From Hymenopus coronatus (lineage: Eukaryota; Arthropoda; Insecta; Mantodea; Hymenopodidae), in assembly GCA_030762935.1 (NCBI GenBank), contig CM060881.1, positions 98,940,001 to 99,004,000 on the forward strand: a stretch of 64,000 nucleotides of DNA. Reading direction: 5' to 3'. The translations under genes and the position numbers were made by a program. The first letter of the stretch is position 1; the number at the start of each line of letters is the position of its first letter. The notes under the pieces are model-generated. The model saw only the letters and a list, made by a program, of their open reading frames with translations, did no database searches and was not told the origin of the DNA. Below, in pieces: positions 24,833-36,350 of this stretch.

Positions 24833-25092
24833 AAACTAGTTAAATCGGTTGTCTTTATAAGCAACTCATCAGCTTATTTCGTATTTCTTTGTTAAACTGT
24901 ATCATTATTAATTTAAGGCGAATAAGGCGTTTTAGATACCATCTATGCACCTTGAATGCTTACATCATTTACCTGAATGGGATGACTGTCCATTTGCTGG
25001 GTGGAGGTTCACAACGGCAGTATGTTCAGCCCAGCAGGAGTTTACACTTAGGTGTGACCTCCCGCTAGCAGCAGATTAATGCATAACTTTGA

Positions 25093-25800
25093 GATACCCA
25101 ACGCGGCAAAGTTTTTTCAGAGGGCAATGGAGGCCTCAGAAGCTTGAGTTGAGGAATTCCTTCCTGCGTCGTTGTAAGTTGCAGGTTGCAGCTTGGCAAA
25201 ATCTTTCAGTTATCTTCAACAACGGAGTCCTCAGAAGTTTGAGTTGAATTCCTTCCTGCGTCGTTCGTAAACTGCAGGTTGCAGCTTGGCAAAATCTTTC
25301 ATATATCTTCAACCATGGAGGCCTCAGAAGCTTGAGTTAAAGAATTCCTTCCTGCGTCGTTCATAAGCTGCAGTTCGTAACGCGGTAAATATCTTCGACA
25401 ATGGAGGCCTCAGAAGCTTGAGTTAAGGAATTCCTTCCTGCGTCGTGGAAGTAAAATTCTTTTCATATTTTTATCTATATTATGTTATAAAAGCAGTTTG
25501 TTGTCAACTTCCTAAAATAGTTAGGAAAACAGTTAAAACCCTTAAAAAGGGCTAGGAATATTGCTAGATAGCTGGGACATTTGTTTGAAAACGTAAGCTG
25601 CAGGTTGCAACGCGGCAAAATCTTTTAGATATCTTCAACAAGGGAGGCCTCAGAAGCTTGTGTTGAGGAATTCTTTCCTGCGCCGTTCATAAGCTGCAGG
25701 TTGCAACGCGGTAAAATCTTTCTGATATCTTCAACAATGACCTCAGGAGCTTGGTTAAGGAATTCCTTCCTGCGTCTTTCATAAGCTGCAGGCCACACCT
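25093..25800 (+). repeat. Minisatellite, unit about 93-95 bp, two blocks
   Basis: A unit with GGAGGCCTCAGAAGCTTGAG, GGAATTCCTTCCTGCGTCG and AAGCTGCAGGTTGCAACGCG recurs; CCTCAGAAG-type cores begin near 25134, 25229, 25322, 25408, 25648, 25741 and 25797. A 143-bp unrelated AT-rich segment (25448-25590) separates two blocks. GC is higher than the flanks. No frame is open through the array. Confidence 0.9.
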
Positions 25801-26009
25801 CAGAAGATAGCGCATCAAATACTTTCTTTGGTATTTATCCGATTTTCGTTTTTGAATGTGCTACTCTGACACAGAGTCCTTCAAAAAATTGTATTCATAC
25901 TTCATATATCCCTTTTTACCTATTTTTTAATAAAGAAGTCGCCTTCTGTGGTGTGATAGCTACCATGCTAGCTTCATATACCTAAGGTCGTATACCTATA
26001 CGTTTTTTT

Positions 26010-26236
26010 TTTTAATACAGTTCCGAAGTCTAGTCGGGACTCCGGCGCTGTATATCTTTTTCCATTTTCTTAACATTTACTTCATTTTCTGTTTGATTAC
26101 CGTTTTGCGGTTTTCTTCCAATACGCACACATATACAAATTTCACAAACATATAAAGACCTATGACCAAGGCGGGACTCGAGCCCACGAAGCACCAAAGC
26201 GAGACTATTTAGCCGCCAAGGGGACCGGCAATGTGT
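26010..26236 (-). mobile_element. SINE family G, copy 1
   Basis: On the minus strand a tRNA-like head CCGGTCCCCTTGGCGGC with B box GGGCTCGAGTCCCGCC, then a body ending at the T run near 26005. The 123-codon minus frame over this area is SINE plus homopolymer, not a gene. Confidence 0.7.
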
Positions 26237-26721
26237 CCAAACCCGGCGGAAGACGTTTTTTTTTTTTTTTTTTTTTTTTTTTTCGGGCGAACAAATCCTT
26301 AACATGGCTTTCCAGGGAAGGGAAATAGAGCCGTTGGTCCCGTGTCGTAGAATTACGGCATGTAAAAGAACCTCAAATCTAATAAAGGAGCCTCTGAGCA
26401 ATATTTATCGGTCTTTCAGGCCCAATATAGAAAGGGACGCATCTATAAATAAAGACTCATTTAATATTTCTTAAATAAAGTATTCTTAAAAACAACGGAA
26501 CACAATGCTGTTACAATTGAACACATTAAGCCTATGATAATAAAATCCTTAAAGAACTGGTCGCTATGTAATGCATGACCAGGAGAGAAGAAGAAAGAAA
26601 GAAAAAGGAGTAACAATTTTCTATTAGAGAAAACAGAAACTTTTGAAAATTCAAATAAATATCAAAAAATATTTTGATATGTTTTATCTCCACAATAAAA
26701 GAATTATTTGACATAAGTAGT
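26237..26721. other. T run and unassigned AT-rich sequence
   Basis: T run of about 29 at 26256-26284, then AT-rich sequence with no motif. Lysine runs in the minus frame come from the T run. Confidence 0.55.
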
Positions 26722-27032
26722 CTGCTTTAACGAGGTCTATATATTTTGTGTATTAATAAATTGACTCGCTCTTACAGTTTGTCAGTTATGCCAAAGCATT
26801 TCAAAGGCGTTGCCGAAAAATTTCAAATATAGGTGCACTTCATTTGCCATGAAAATATTTATCTTAAATACATGCTATTTTAATAAAAATCGTTAGAGCT
26901 ATTTTCATAAAATCAAAATGTTCTGTATAAAGGCTACTGAGGTAGGAGTAGGTATTTCCTTAAAAATCTCAGTGATGCTGAATTTAAATTTTTTGCTTTT
27001 CAGTAATACAGTTCATTTCTTTATCTCTCTTT

Positions 27033-27097
<65 letters not shown>

Positions 27098-27218
27098 TGA
27101 CACGGAACATTTTCTAAAATACTTTCTGGAAGGCTCAAGCATTATTTTCAGGTCAAATTTGACATCATTTTTTTGGGTTTAATAAAATACTTCTTATACT
27201 AGCGCAATAGAGAAAGCA
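26722..27218 (+). repeat. Family A repeat, diverged 3' part with long CA tract
   Basis: CTGCTTTAACGAGGTCTAT onward. Contains the longest CA run of the window, 27035-27092, at the family's usual position. Confidence 0.78.
27035..27092. repeat. (CA)n microsatellite, 29 units
   Basis: Uninterrupted, within a family A copy. Confidence 0.97.
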
Positions 27219-27235
27219 AAAACTTGTTTTTAAGT

Positions 27236-27385
27236 CCACGTCACATTCAAGATATCCAGAGTTCGAATCTGATTTAGGTAACTTTTCCGAATAAGACATT
27301 TTTCGGGATTTTCCCTTATCCTGAGAAGACGAATTTCAGATTACCTACCAAGTTAAAAACAAAAAACAAAACAAATTAAAAGAAA
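27236..27385 (+). mobile_element. SINE family V, degenerate copy
   Basis: CACGTCACATTCAAGATATC, GAGTTCGAATC, CCTGAGAAGACGAATTTC and an A-rich end match the family V body, but the tRNA A box is eroded. It is inserted between two family A 3' segments. Confidence 0.55.
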
Positions 27386-27387
27386 GT

Positions 27388-27488
27388 TTTAAGGCGTCTC
27401 AAAGTGTTCCACCGGTGAAAACTCAATGTCAAATGTTGTGGGAATTCTATACTACTTTTACTTGTCCTGTAAATGGTAGAGAAAGTAA
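27388..27488 (+). repeat. Family A repeat, 3' terminal fragment
   Basis: AAGGCGTCTCAAAGTGTTCC to GGTAGAGAAAGTA. Separated from the preceding family A copy by a degenerate family V SINE. Confidence 0.65.
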
Positions 27489-28223
27489 AATTTACCGCAG
27501 AACTTTCGATATGAATGACTACTTAGAGAGAATATTTCTTGAAACATTCGTAAAGAATGTTTAAAACAAAATTATGTAGCAAAATGCTTACAAGACGCTA
27601 TCTGATGTCCTAACTTGTGCCAATAAAGAGGGGGGGGGGCAGTTGCTCATCTTCCAACCGCTATATTTATACCCATCTGCCGGTTCCATTTTCCGGGGAA
27701 CTAGTGAGTTTTACTAAATAAATAGAAGAGCCCCTGTTTCTCGTTGCTTTGAACTTTAAAGGAAGGGCAATAGCGTTTTATCTGAACAAACAAGCAGTTA
27801 GCTGCCCATATGTTCGCAGAGCTTGTACCTTTAAGTACATAACGGCAAACACTATCTGACTCTTCAAAATTATGGTTATTTTCTCCAAGACGTAAATTGC
27901 AGCACCTTTTACGATGTCAAAACGTATACCTTGATTTAAAAAGTCAGTATTATCGCTTAAAATATCAGTTCCTTAATTGCAAATATTGTGCTCTAAACTG
28001 TCATATAAATATACGGTTATGAAGGTAATTAAGGATTCTAGCGCTTTTATTTCTGGTTTCATCATACTTCTTGAGCTCCTAATTCAATCGTCACAAATTA
28101 ACAGACCTTTGAGTGAAGCAGAGAGAGTAAATTTACTCGATACTCCTGCAATCGTTACTGTGAACTGCGTGACCAACTGCGCGGAAAGCAAGAACAGACA
28201 ATTCCTCAAGTATCAATATAATT
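27489..28223. other. No recognisable feature
   Basis: Contains a run of ten G at 27631-27640 and an open frame from 27977 (97 codons) that runs into a family B element; no motif in it. Confidence 0.5.
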
Positions 28224-28465
28224 GGTTTTTTCACACAAGCTGTGTGTGGGACAGGAGTTGGGGTAGGTAGAGTCAATGCCATAGCTGGGATTTCAACCAC
28301 GGATTTTCCGATTTATAGCCGCTTGGTCTAACTACTGAGCTATCTTGGTAATATGCCGGCACGACATTAAATTTCTCAACTGACTCGCATGTTTTCCGGT
28401 AAACCACAAGGTGATCTCAAATTATTTTGGGATGATATACCCCAATGGGGACCTACAAACAATGT
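28224..28465 (-). mobile_element. Family B element, left half of an inverted pair
   Basis: Starts GGTTTTTTCACACAAGC with GGACAGGAGTTGG. tRNA-like segment on the minus strand at about 28272-28350. The body runs to the CCCCAATGGGGACC stretch. Confidence 0.7.
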
Positions 28466-28608
28466 AATTCTATACTAATTTACCTTTGTGCATATATTCT
28501 GTGTTGTGTTAATCATCAATGTTATTTGTTTATATTAGCAATGTTTCCAAGAATATCCATTTATATTATATTTAAGTAAACCCGAAGAACATAATCCATA
28601 ACAATTAT

Positions 28609-28744
28609 TAAAACAAAAGTTATATAAAATCCTCAAATATTCAACGTTATCAACCGACCAATTACTAAACCTAGCTCATATAGATTTATAATTAGTGGGT
28701 TGATAGCATTGAATATTTGAGGCTTTTATATAACTTTTGTTTTA
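28609..28744. repeat. 56-bp imperfect palindrome
   Basis: Arms 28609-28664 and 28689-28744 pair with about six mismatches around a 24-bp loop. An outer pair (GTGCATATATTCTGTGT near 28486 and its complement near 28750) extends the symmetry. It lies at the centre of the family B inverted pair. Confidence 0.8.
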
Positions 28745-28774
28745 ATACACAGAATATATGCACAATCGTAAGTA

Positions 28775-29150
28775 CTTTGAGGTGGTTCAAATCTCGGCTG
28801 CGGCATTGCATTTTTCAGTCTGATTCTACCTTTCCAACTTCTGTCCCTCACACAACTTGTGTGAAAAAACTATTACTTTTACACTAACTGACCTAACAGT
28901 TGGTTAAACTATGAAGCTCGGGACTTAAAGTATTTGCGGCATTTTAAATCGCCTTTGGGGTATGTCATCTCAAAATAAGTGGAATTCACCTTGTGATTTA
29001 CGGGGAAATTTGCCAATCAGTTTAGAAATTTAATGTTGGTATGTTGCCATGGTATTTCAGTGGTTAGAGCAACCGGCTGTAGGTCGGGAGACCCGTGGTT
29101 CAAATCCCGGCTATGGCTACCTATCAAATTCCTTCTGTGTTGGGTAGTAT
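28775..29150 (+). mobile_element. Family B element, right half of an inverted pair
   Basis: A 3' fragment (28783-28875, GGTTCAAATCTCGGCTGCGG to TGTGTGAAAAAAC) is followed by a fuller copy with GGTTAGAGCAACCGGCTG and GTGGTTCAAATCCCGGC at 29055-29115. Confidence 0.7.
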
Positions 29151-29948
29151 GTAATATTTTGCGTTTGAAATACTTAAATCCACCTTTCATGGATTAATAC
29201 CCCTATTGTAGTTTAAAGATTGGCTGAGCAATTGATCTATTATTTCTCACACATTAATATTTATATTTCTGGTATGGACATATTTACATTTGTATATATT
29301 TGGTGATAAAGTGTAATCCTAACAAAAATAATTGCAAAAAAAAAAAAAAAACTTAAAAAAAACGCTTGTGACATTTATTGTATTATTCACATAATAAACA
29401 AGTTCCATATCATGTAATGCATTGTAGCGTCAACAGCATTACAATTATTTTCTATCGAAAAACTTTCACATTTATAGCAGTGAATATGAACAGACAATTT
29501 GGTAATTAATTGTGATCGAATACAATTTGAAAGAAATGTTCTTTTCCCTACTGACATACTCACTTGCATAGGTGGCGTAATGACGCTGAAATTTCAATTT
29601 TCTGAGTGCAGAACTTTTGTCGAAAACTAAATATCTGCTTATTTCGCTATTTTCTATAAATAAAAAATATTCCTGTAAGGCGGCCATAATCGGAGTCGAT
29701 AGCTTGCGTGTTTGATTATTTTCTGTTTCGACTTATAAATTCATACATTTCCTTACAAACTTACGTTAACTTTTACTGTAATTGTTGCTACCTAGCGACT
29801 TTGAGCTGAATGGTAAATGACTATATTATACCATGTTATAGAAAATGAATGCTAGAAGTTCAAGATTCTGACTTGTTTTAAACACTTTCTCCAACTTTTG
29901 TCAACATTTCTCTCGCTTGGTCCCCGTTGTAAATCCAATAACAAAAAA
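29151..29948. other. No recognisable feature
   Basis: AT-rich with an A run at 29336-29351. The minus frames of 60-71 codons at 29387-29687 show no motif. Confidence 0.5.
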
Positions 29949-30814
29949 TCTGATGTGTACCATCCACATGACTTTCTCTTTATCCCTGCAGTAAATTATT
30001 CTTAAAAAGCTTATACTTTTATTTACTTTATGCTAATCAGAAAAAAATTAGTAGAAATAGTCTTATTACTTGCTTCCTTGTAAGTAGAAGCGAAATAACG
30101 GACTACCATACGTTAAAGTGATAGTCAAAAGCTGGTTGTTATGTCAATTAAGTTCCTTTGTTTATATGGATAGCAGTTGACAAGCTCCTGTATGAGAAAA
30201 GTATAAGTTTTTCATAGCAGAAACCAAAAATAAGGAATGTCTCAAAAACGACGAACTCCACGAAAAAATGTATATAACATAAATTGTGTGTTTTAACGTG
30301 CTTTACATTTTTTGTGTAGTAAGTTTTTGTTCATCTCTTACGGTTTAGCAGTTATTCAAAATTCAGTAAAATTCATCCAGAATAAACTACTTTTCAGAAG
30401 CTATTCCCAGAAAATTCAAGATATGCATTTTATTTGTCAGATAAATAGCTTTAATATACAAAATTTTAATTAAATCGTTAGAGCCATTTTTGAGAAAATC
30501 GAAATTTTCGAAAAAAGTTCCATGTAAAGGGTAGTTGGGGGTGGGGGATTTTTCTTTAAATCTTCGTGTCGCAACTCTGGAAGATACTAAATTTAAATAC
30601 CAAGTTTGGTATTTTACCGACTTTTCGTTTTTGAGTTATCGTGTTCACAGACACATGGACACACGGACACACACACAGACCTTTTTTTGAAAATACATTT
30701 TTTGGATACAGGGGACCCTAAAACATATTTCCGGTGAAATCTCGGTATCGAATTTTTTGGTGGAGTGCAATACCTTCTCTATACACTATGTACATAGTGC
30801 GTATAGAGAAAGTA
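29949..30814 (+). repeat. Family A repeat, intact reference copy
   Basis: 866 bp from TCTGATGTGTACC to GCGTATAGAGAAAGTA. The 3' palindrome TCTCTATACACTATGT / ACATAGTGCGTATAGAGA is complete, and a GACACA tract lies at 30648-30680. One of the best copies for building a consensus. Confidence 0.95.
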
Positions 30815-30817
30815 ACG

Positions 30818-30880
30818 TTTTGATGTGTTCCATTCACATAACTTTCTCTAGCTGTACATATGAATACTATTCTTACAAAC

Positions 30881-30917
<37 letters not shown>

Positions 30918-31333
30918 TTATCTTCATCCTGCTAATCGAGTTAAACGTTTGCAGGATTGGTCTTATTACTAGCTTCCTTCTAAGTAGAACAGAAATAGGG
31001 GAATGCATTAAGCTAAAGTGATTGTAAAATCTTTTAAAAGCTAGTCGCTATGTGAAACAATTGAGCTTCGGTTCGCTTTGCATGGTTCCCGTTTGAGAAA
31101 AGTTAGGCGACTTAAAAATGAAACCAACAACGAGTATCTGAAAAGGGTCAACTGTATAACAAAAACATATATGACATAAATTTATGTGCTTTATCGAGAT
31201 TACATTTTTGTGTGCTATGATTTTGTCTATCTCTAACAGTTTAACCGTTATAACAATTCTGCAAAACTCATTCAAAATAAAGAGATCTTCGGCGGTTATT
31301 CCCAGAAAAATCAAAACATTTAAATACATTTGA
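30818..31333 (+). repeat. Family A repeat, 5' part, tandem to the previous copy
   Basis: Starts four bases after the preceding copy ends. Contains an (ATT)n microsatellite at 30880-30917 and stops near AAAACATTTAAATAC, without the 3' half. Confidence 0.85.
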
Positions 31334-31949
31334 CCATAACCTGAAAACCATTAGAGCAAAATGGGTGAAATTTTGCACTGTAATTTACCTTTATTATATT
31401 ATATCTGTCGTATAAATTTCAATTAGTTTGAGTTTCAAACTTTCAGTTATACATGTTCTTACGGTCAATAAACAATAAACATGGAATTCCAAATCTAAGA
31501 TTCAATGGTGCAAGTCCGGGAAGAAAGAATAAACAGGAACCAAGGAACATGGGTGCCCTTCTTGACAAGTCCGTTATCTGAATTATATCTCATGTTCACT
31601 GCGTTTACATTTACTGTGATGAAGTTGATTGGTTTGACAGCAAGATATCAGGGCCTAACAACCAACCACACTGAATAAATTTAAATCATATAGCCGGTCT
31701 ACCAAACTGGTTTACTTATTAGCTGGCCTTGTAAGTTGGGATGCACCAAATATTACCTTTCTAATTACAAGGAATGGTTTCATGAGATTAAAATTATGGT
31801 CTAACATTGTTGTGCAATTTATTTCTCGTTCTTAACAACTACGTTGATAAGAAAAGCAATGCAGTAGCGTAGCGAGATTCACGCTTGGCAAGATTATAGA
31901 AAGAAAAAAAAAAAATCCAACTAAACCTTTAATCTCTTATCCCAATTAA
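31334..31949. other. No recognisable feature
   Basis: Single-copy sequence within the family A cluster. Confidence 0.5.
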
Positions 31950-32016
31950 AGAAATCTGATTTATTTCATTCACATAACTTTCTCTGCCTTTTATGCATTA
32001 CATTATTCCTAAAAAG
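31950..32016 (+). repeat. Family A repeat, 5' terminal fragment
   Basis: AATCTGATTTATTTCATTC, then CACATAACTTTCTCTGCC, broken off where the next copy begins. Confidence 0.72.
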
Positions 32017-32870
32017 TCTGATGTGTACCATTCACATGATTTTCTCCATATCCCTGCAACAAATAATTCTTAAAAAGCTTATACTTCTATTTAATTTATG
32101 CTAATCAGAAAAAAAAAATAGCAGAAATAGTCTAATTACTCGCTTCCTTGTAAGTAGAAGGGAAATAAGGGACAACCGTAGGTTAAAGTGATAGTCAAAA
32201 GCTGGTTGCTATATCAATGAAGTTCCTTTGTCTATATGGATAGGAGTTGACAAGTTCCTGTATAAGAAAAGTATACATTATTCATAGCAGAAAGCAAAAA
32301 TAAGGAATGTCACAAAAGCGATGAACTCCACGAAAAAAAAATGTATATAACATAAACTGTGTGTTTTAATGTGCTCTACATTTTTTGTGGAGTAAGTTTT
32401 TGTTCATCTCTTACGGTTTAGCAGTTATTCAAAATTTAATAAAATTCATTCAGAATAAACTACTCTTTAGAGGCTATTCCCAGAAAATTCAAGATATACA
32501 TTTTATTTGTCAGGTAAATATGTTTAATATACGAAATTTTAATCAAAATCGTTAGCCATTTTTGAGAAAATCAAAATGTTCCATGTAAAGGTTAGTTGGG
32601 GTGGGGGATTTTTCTCAAAATCTTCGTGTCGCATCCCTGGAAGATACTAAACTTAAATACCAAGTTTGGTATTTTACCGACTTTTCGTTTTTGAGTTATC
32701 GTGTTCATAGACACACGGACACACGGACACACACACACTCGGAAAATGCTTTTTTTGGATATTGGGGACCCTAAAACATATATTACCGGTGAAATCTCGG
32801 TATCGAATTTTTTTGGTGGAGTGCAATACTTTCTCTATACACTATATACATAGTGCGTATGGAGAAAGTA
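32017..32870 (+). repeat. Family A repeat, full length
   Basis: TCTGATGTGTACC to GCGTATGGAGAAAGTA. Close to the 29949 copy along its length (same TCTTACGGTTTAGCAG, same GACACACGGACACAC tract), so of the same subfamily. Confidence 0.93.
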
Positions 32871-33148
32871 AAAAAGCTATTCCTTTCTCTGCTTCATGCT
32901 AATCGAGATAGATATAAGACAAACCGATTGTATTACTTACTTTCTACTAAATAGAAGGGAATAAGGAACGCACTAAGCTAAAGCGATTGTAAAATCTTTT
33001 AAAATCCGGTCGCTATCTGATGCAATTGAAGTTCCCTTCTCTTTGCATGTCCAGGATGAAAAAGTAAATGACGACTTCCCATTGGGAAAAATCTTAAGTA
33101 TCTATTGAACTTTTTAAAACCAATAACAAAGAATATCTCGAAAATGGT

Positions 33149-33185
<37 letters not shown>

Positions 33186-33635
33186 TAAAGTATGTCATAA
33201 ATTGAATGCTTTTGTGAGATCTACAACTTTCCTATATTAAGTTTTGTCTAACAATTGTGAAAAAGGATTCGGCTTATCATAAATTTCAAAATACATTTAG
33301 TTTATCAGAAAAATATAATAAGCATACCGTATTTTAATTACAATCATCAGAGCTATTTTTGAGAAAATAAAATCTTGTTGAAAAGTATTCCATGTATACC
33401 CTAGATTAGACTGTACATTTTCTTGAAGCTGTTTTTGTGGCATCTTTTGAAAGCTATGAACTTAAAAAACCAAATTTGGTATTTCTGAATTTATTTTTAA
33501 TTGCGCTGTTCACAGAAAGTTATTTAATTCTTCCTAAAACGCTTCTTTGCTTCAGGTAACGTGAAAATATGTATTTCCGATGAAATGTCAAATACTGTAC
33601 TTCATATAGTTTCTATAGATACGAAGTAAGAAAGT
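32871..33635 (+). repeat. Family A repeat, diverged
   Basis: Lacks the first 30 bp. Includes an A run of about 33 (33150-33183) between GGTAGC and GATAAAG. Ends AAGTAAGAAAGTA. Confidence 0.78.
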
Positions 33636-33729
33636 AAAAATATCAAAGTACTGAAATATTGAAAACTATATTAAGTGATATCTCTTCCAGTTGAATGGCT
33701 TAGTCGGTGTCATCTGCTTAATCTGCCTA

Positions 33730-33868
33730 ACACACACGGAAATGTTTCTAAAATTACTTTTTAGGATGCAGGGGACCTCAAAACAGTATTTCTGATGAAA
33801 TCTCATTATCGAATTTTGGATGGAACACAATAAACAGAGTACTTTCTCTATACTATATATATGGTTGA
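33730..33868 (+). repeat. Family A repeat, 3' terminal fragment
   Basis: ACACACACGGAAATG, AGGGGACCTCAAAAC, ACTTTCTCTATACTATATAT; the outer hairpin arm is lost next to a family D SINE. Confidence 0.75.
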
Positions 33869-33885
33869 GACAGAATAATCTATTA

Positions 33886-34163
33886 TGACTGCCTCCGTGG
33901 TTGAGTAGTCAGCTAGCTGACTTCTTACCCGGAGGTCCCGGCTTCGATTCCCGGCTGGGAGAGCTTTCTTTAGCCAGAATTATTCCCTATCCGCTACAGA
34001 GTCTGGAAGTATGTATGTGAGAGAGAATATGTGTGTTTGAGTAAAATAACATGATTTAAACCAAACCTAAAAGAACCTACAGACTTCGAGTTATTTCAAG
34101 TGAAAAGCCCCCGATATGACATTAGATGCTAAAGGGGGCTATATAAATTAAAAAATAAAAAAA
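33886..34163 (+). mobile_element. SINE family D, copy 1
   Basis: tRNA-like head: CTGCCTCCGTGGTTGAGTAG (A box) and CGGCTTCGATTCCCGGCTGG (B box), then a body with TTATTCCCTATCC and TATGTATGTGAGAG and an A-rich end. The tail runs directly into the 5' end of a family A copy. Confidence 0.82.
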
Positions 34164-35001
34164 TCTGACGTGTTCCATTCACATGACTTTCTCTACATCT
34201 CTGCAAGTAATTATTGTTAGAAAGCTTATGCTTCTATTTACAAAATGCTAATCGAGAAAAATAATTAGCAAAAATATCTTATTACTTGCTTCCTTGTAAG
34301 TAGAAGCGGAATAAGGGAGTACCATAGATTAAAGTGATAGTCAAAAGTTGATTGCAATGTGACTGAAGTTCCTTTATTTGTATGGAAAGGTGTTGACAAA
34401 TTCCTGTATGAGAAAAGTACAAGTTTTTCAAAGCTGAAACCAAAAACAAGGAATATCTCAAAAACGATCAACTGCACGAAAAAAAATGTATTGTGTGTTT
34501 TAACATGCTCTACATTTTTGTGTGTTAGGTGTCTGTCCATCTCTTACGGTTTAGCAGCTATGCAATATTCCGTAAAAATCATCCAGATTAAAGTAGTCTT
34601 GAGAAGCTATTTCTAGAAAGTTCAAGATATACATTTTATTTGTCAGGTAAATATCTTTAATATACGATATTTTAATCAAAATGGTTAAAGCCATTTTTAA
34701 GAAAATCAAAATTTTAGTAATTTTTTGCATGTAAAGGGTAGTTTGGAATGGGGGGGATTTTTTTTTGAAAATCTTCGTGTCGTATCCTTGGAAGATACCA
34801 AACCTAAATACCAAGTTTGGTATTCAATGGTATTTTCGTTTTTGAGCAATGCTGTCCACAGACACACATACAAATGGACATTTTTCCTTGGATTTAGGGG
34901 GACCCAAAACATGTATTTCCGGTGAAATCTCGGTATCAAATTTTGTGTGCATTACAATACCTTCTCTGTACACTATATACATAGTACGTGTAGAGAGAGT
35001 A
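34164..35001 (+). repeat. Family A repeat, full length
   Basis: Begins in the tail of the family D SINE and ends TACGTGTAGAGAGAGTA. The palindrome centre reads ACTATATACATAGT. Confidence 0.93.
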
Positions 35002-35484
35002 ATAATCTATTTTGAGAAAATACATATCGAATGTAATGTGGTGGCATGTTGGTACGAAGTTACGCGTGAACGACGAAATGCGGAATGAGAGGTTTTATTA
35101 CTGCGTTACGGCGCGACGTCAATGACCGCCAAGCATGCTGGTACCCTGCTGGTCGCCAGCACTATGGTCCAACTCTAGGTGACAGTTTTAGTACGGCCTA
35201 ACCGTATCGGTTTCGTAACGGGATTCACTTGAAACACTTCTCTTTCAGAAACATTAAGATAAGCCGCTTGTACTGCTCTTAACTGCGTCACTCATCTATG
35301 TCACTGGAAACAACGGGCTCCATTATTTAGGGCTGACTGCTTCAAATCTCCGAATACGTTATTGTTTATACTTGAGGGTCTATAAAAGTTCTGACAACAG
35401 AAACAGAGAGAAAGAGCGCACTTATTCAATTGCTACATATGGTAAAAGGCTTTTATGTTGCTATAATGTTTCTTCTACCTATAT
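35002..35484. other. Unassigned GC-richer island in the family A cluster
   Basis: 35090-35300 is clearly GC-richer than its neighbours and carries no repeat landmark, open frame or splice pair I could support. Confidence 0.4.
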
Positions 35485-36344
35485 TACTTTCTCTACACGT
35501 CCGTACATAGTGTGTAGAGAAGGTATTGTATTGCACCCAGAATTCGATATCGATATTTCACCGGAAATAAATGTTTTAAGACCCCCTGAATGCAAAAAAG
35601 GCATTTATAGAAAAAGGTCCGTGTGTGTGTGTGTGTGTGTGTGTGTTTGTGTGTCCGTGGGCAGCATAGCTCAAAATCGAAAGGGCCGTTGAATACAAAA
35701 CTTGGTATTTAAGTTTGGTATCTTCCAAGGATGCGACACGAAGATTTTCAAGAAAATTCTCCCACTCCAAACTACCCTTTACATGGAACTTTTTTCGAAA
35801 ATTTTGATTTTCTCAAAAATGGCTCTAACGATTTTGATTAAAACATCATATATTAAAGATATGACACATAAAATGTATATCTTGAATTTTCTGGGAATAG
35901 CCTCTGAAGAGTACTTTATTCTGGATGATTTCACGGAATTTTGCATAACTGCTAAACCGTAACAGATGGACAAAAACTTAACACACAAAAAAGTAAAGCA
36001 CGTTAAAACACACAATTTATGTAATAGGATTTTTTTTTCGTGGATTCATAGTTTTTGAGATATTCCTTGTTATTGGTTTCACCTTTGAAAAACTTAATTT
36101 TCTCATACAGGAATTTTTCAACTCCTGTCCATACAAATAAAGGAACTTCAGTCACATAGCAAGCAGCTTTTGACTATCACTTTAACCTATGCTACTCCCT
36201 TATTTCGCTTCTACTTACAAGGAATACGACTATTTCTGCTATTTTTTTTTTCTCGATTAGCATGAAGTAAACAGAAGCATAAGCTTTTTAATAATATATT
36301 TTTGCAGAGATGTACAGAAAGTCATGGGAATGGAACACATCAGA
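35485..36344 (-). repeat. Family A repeat, full length
   Basis: TACTTTCTCTACACG to GGAACACATCAGA with TG tract at 35622-35652. The overlapping open frames with CVCVCV or HTHTHT runs are translations of that tract. Confidence 0.93.
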
Positions 36345-36350
36345 TTTTTT

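Noticed and set aside
25093..25800. CRISPR-like array
   Set aside because: Units of 93-95 bp are repeated throughout, with no alternation of short repeats and unique spacers, and the DNA is eukaryotic.
26030..26401. 123-codon minus frame
   Set aside because: It runs through a family G SINE and a T run (lysine run); no motif.
33930..33962. tRNA gene suggested by a strong B box
   Set aside because: Followed by a conserved SINE body and A tail, present twice (also 44990).
34265..35088. Overlapping frames of 66-91 codons on both strands
   Set aside because: All fall in a full-length family A repeat. Copies elsewhere have stops in the same frames, so no coding capacity is conserved.
35372..35770. 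Open frames with CVCVCVCV or HTHTHTHT runs
   Set aside because: They translate the TG/CA tract of a family A repeat. The same holds for frames near 26918, 43630, 58232, 59539 and 59603.
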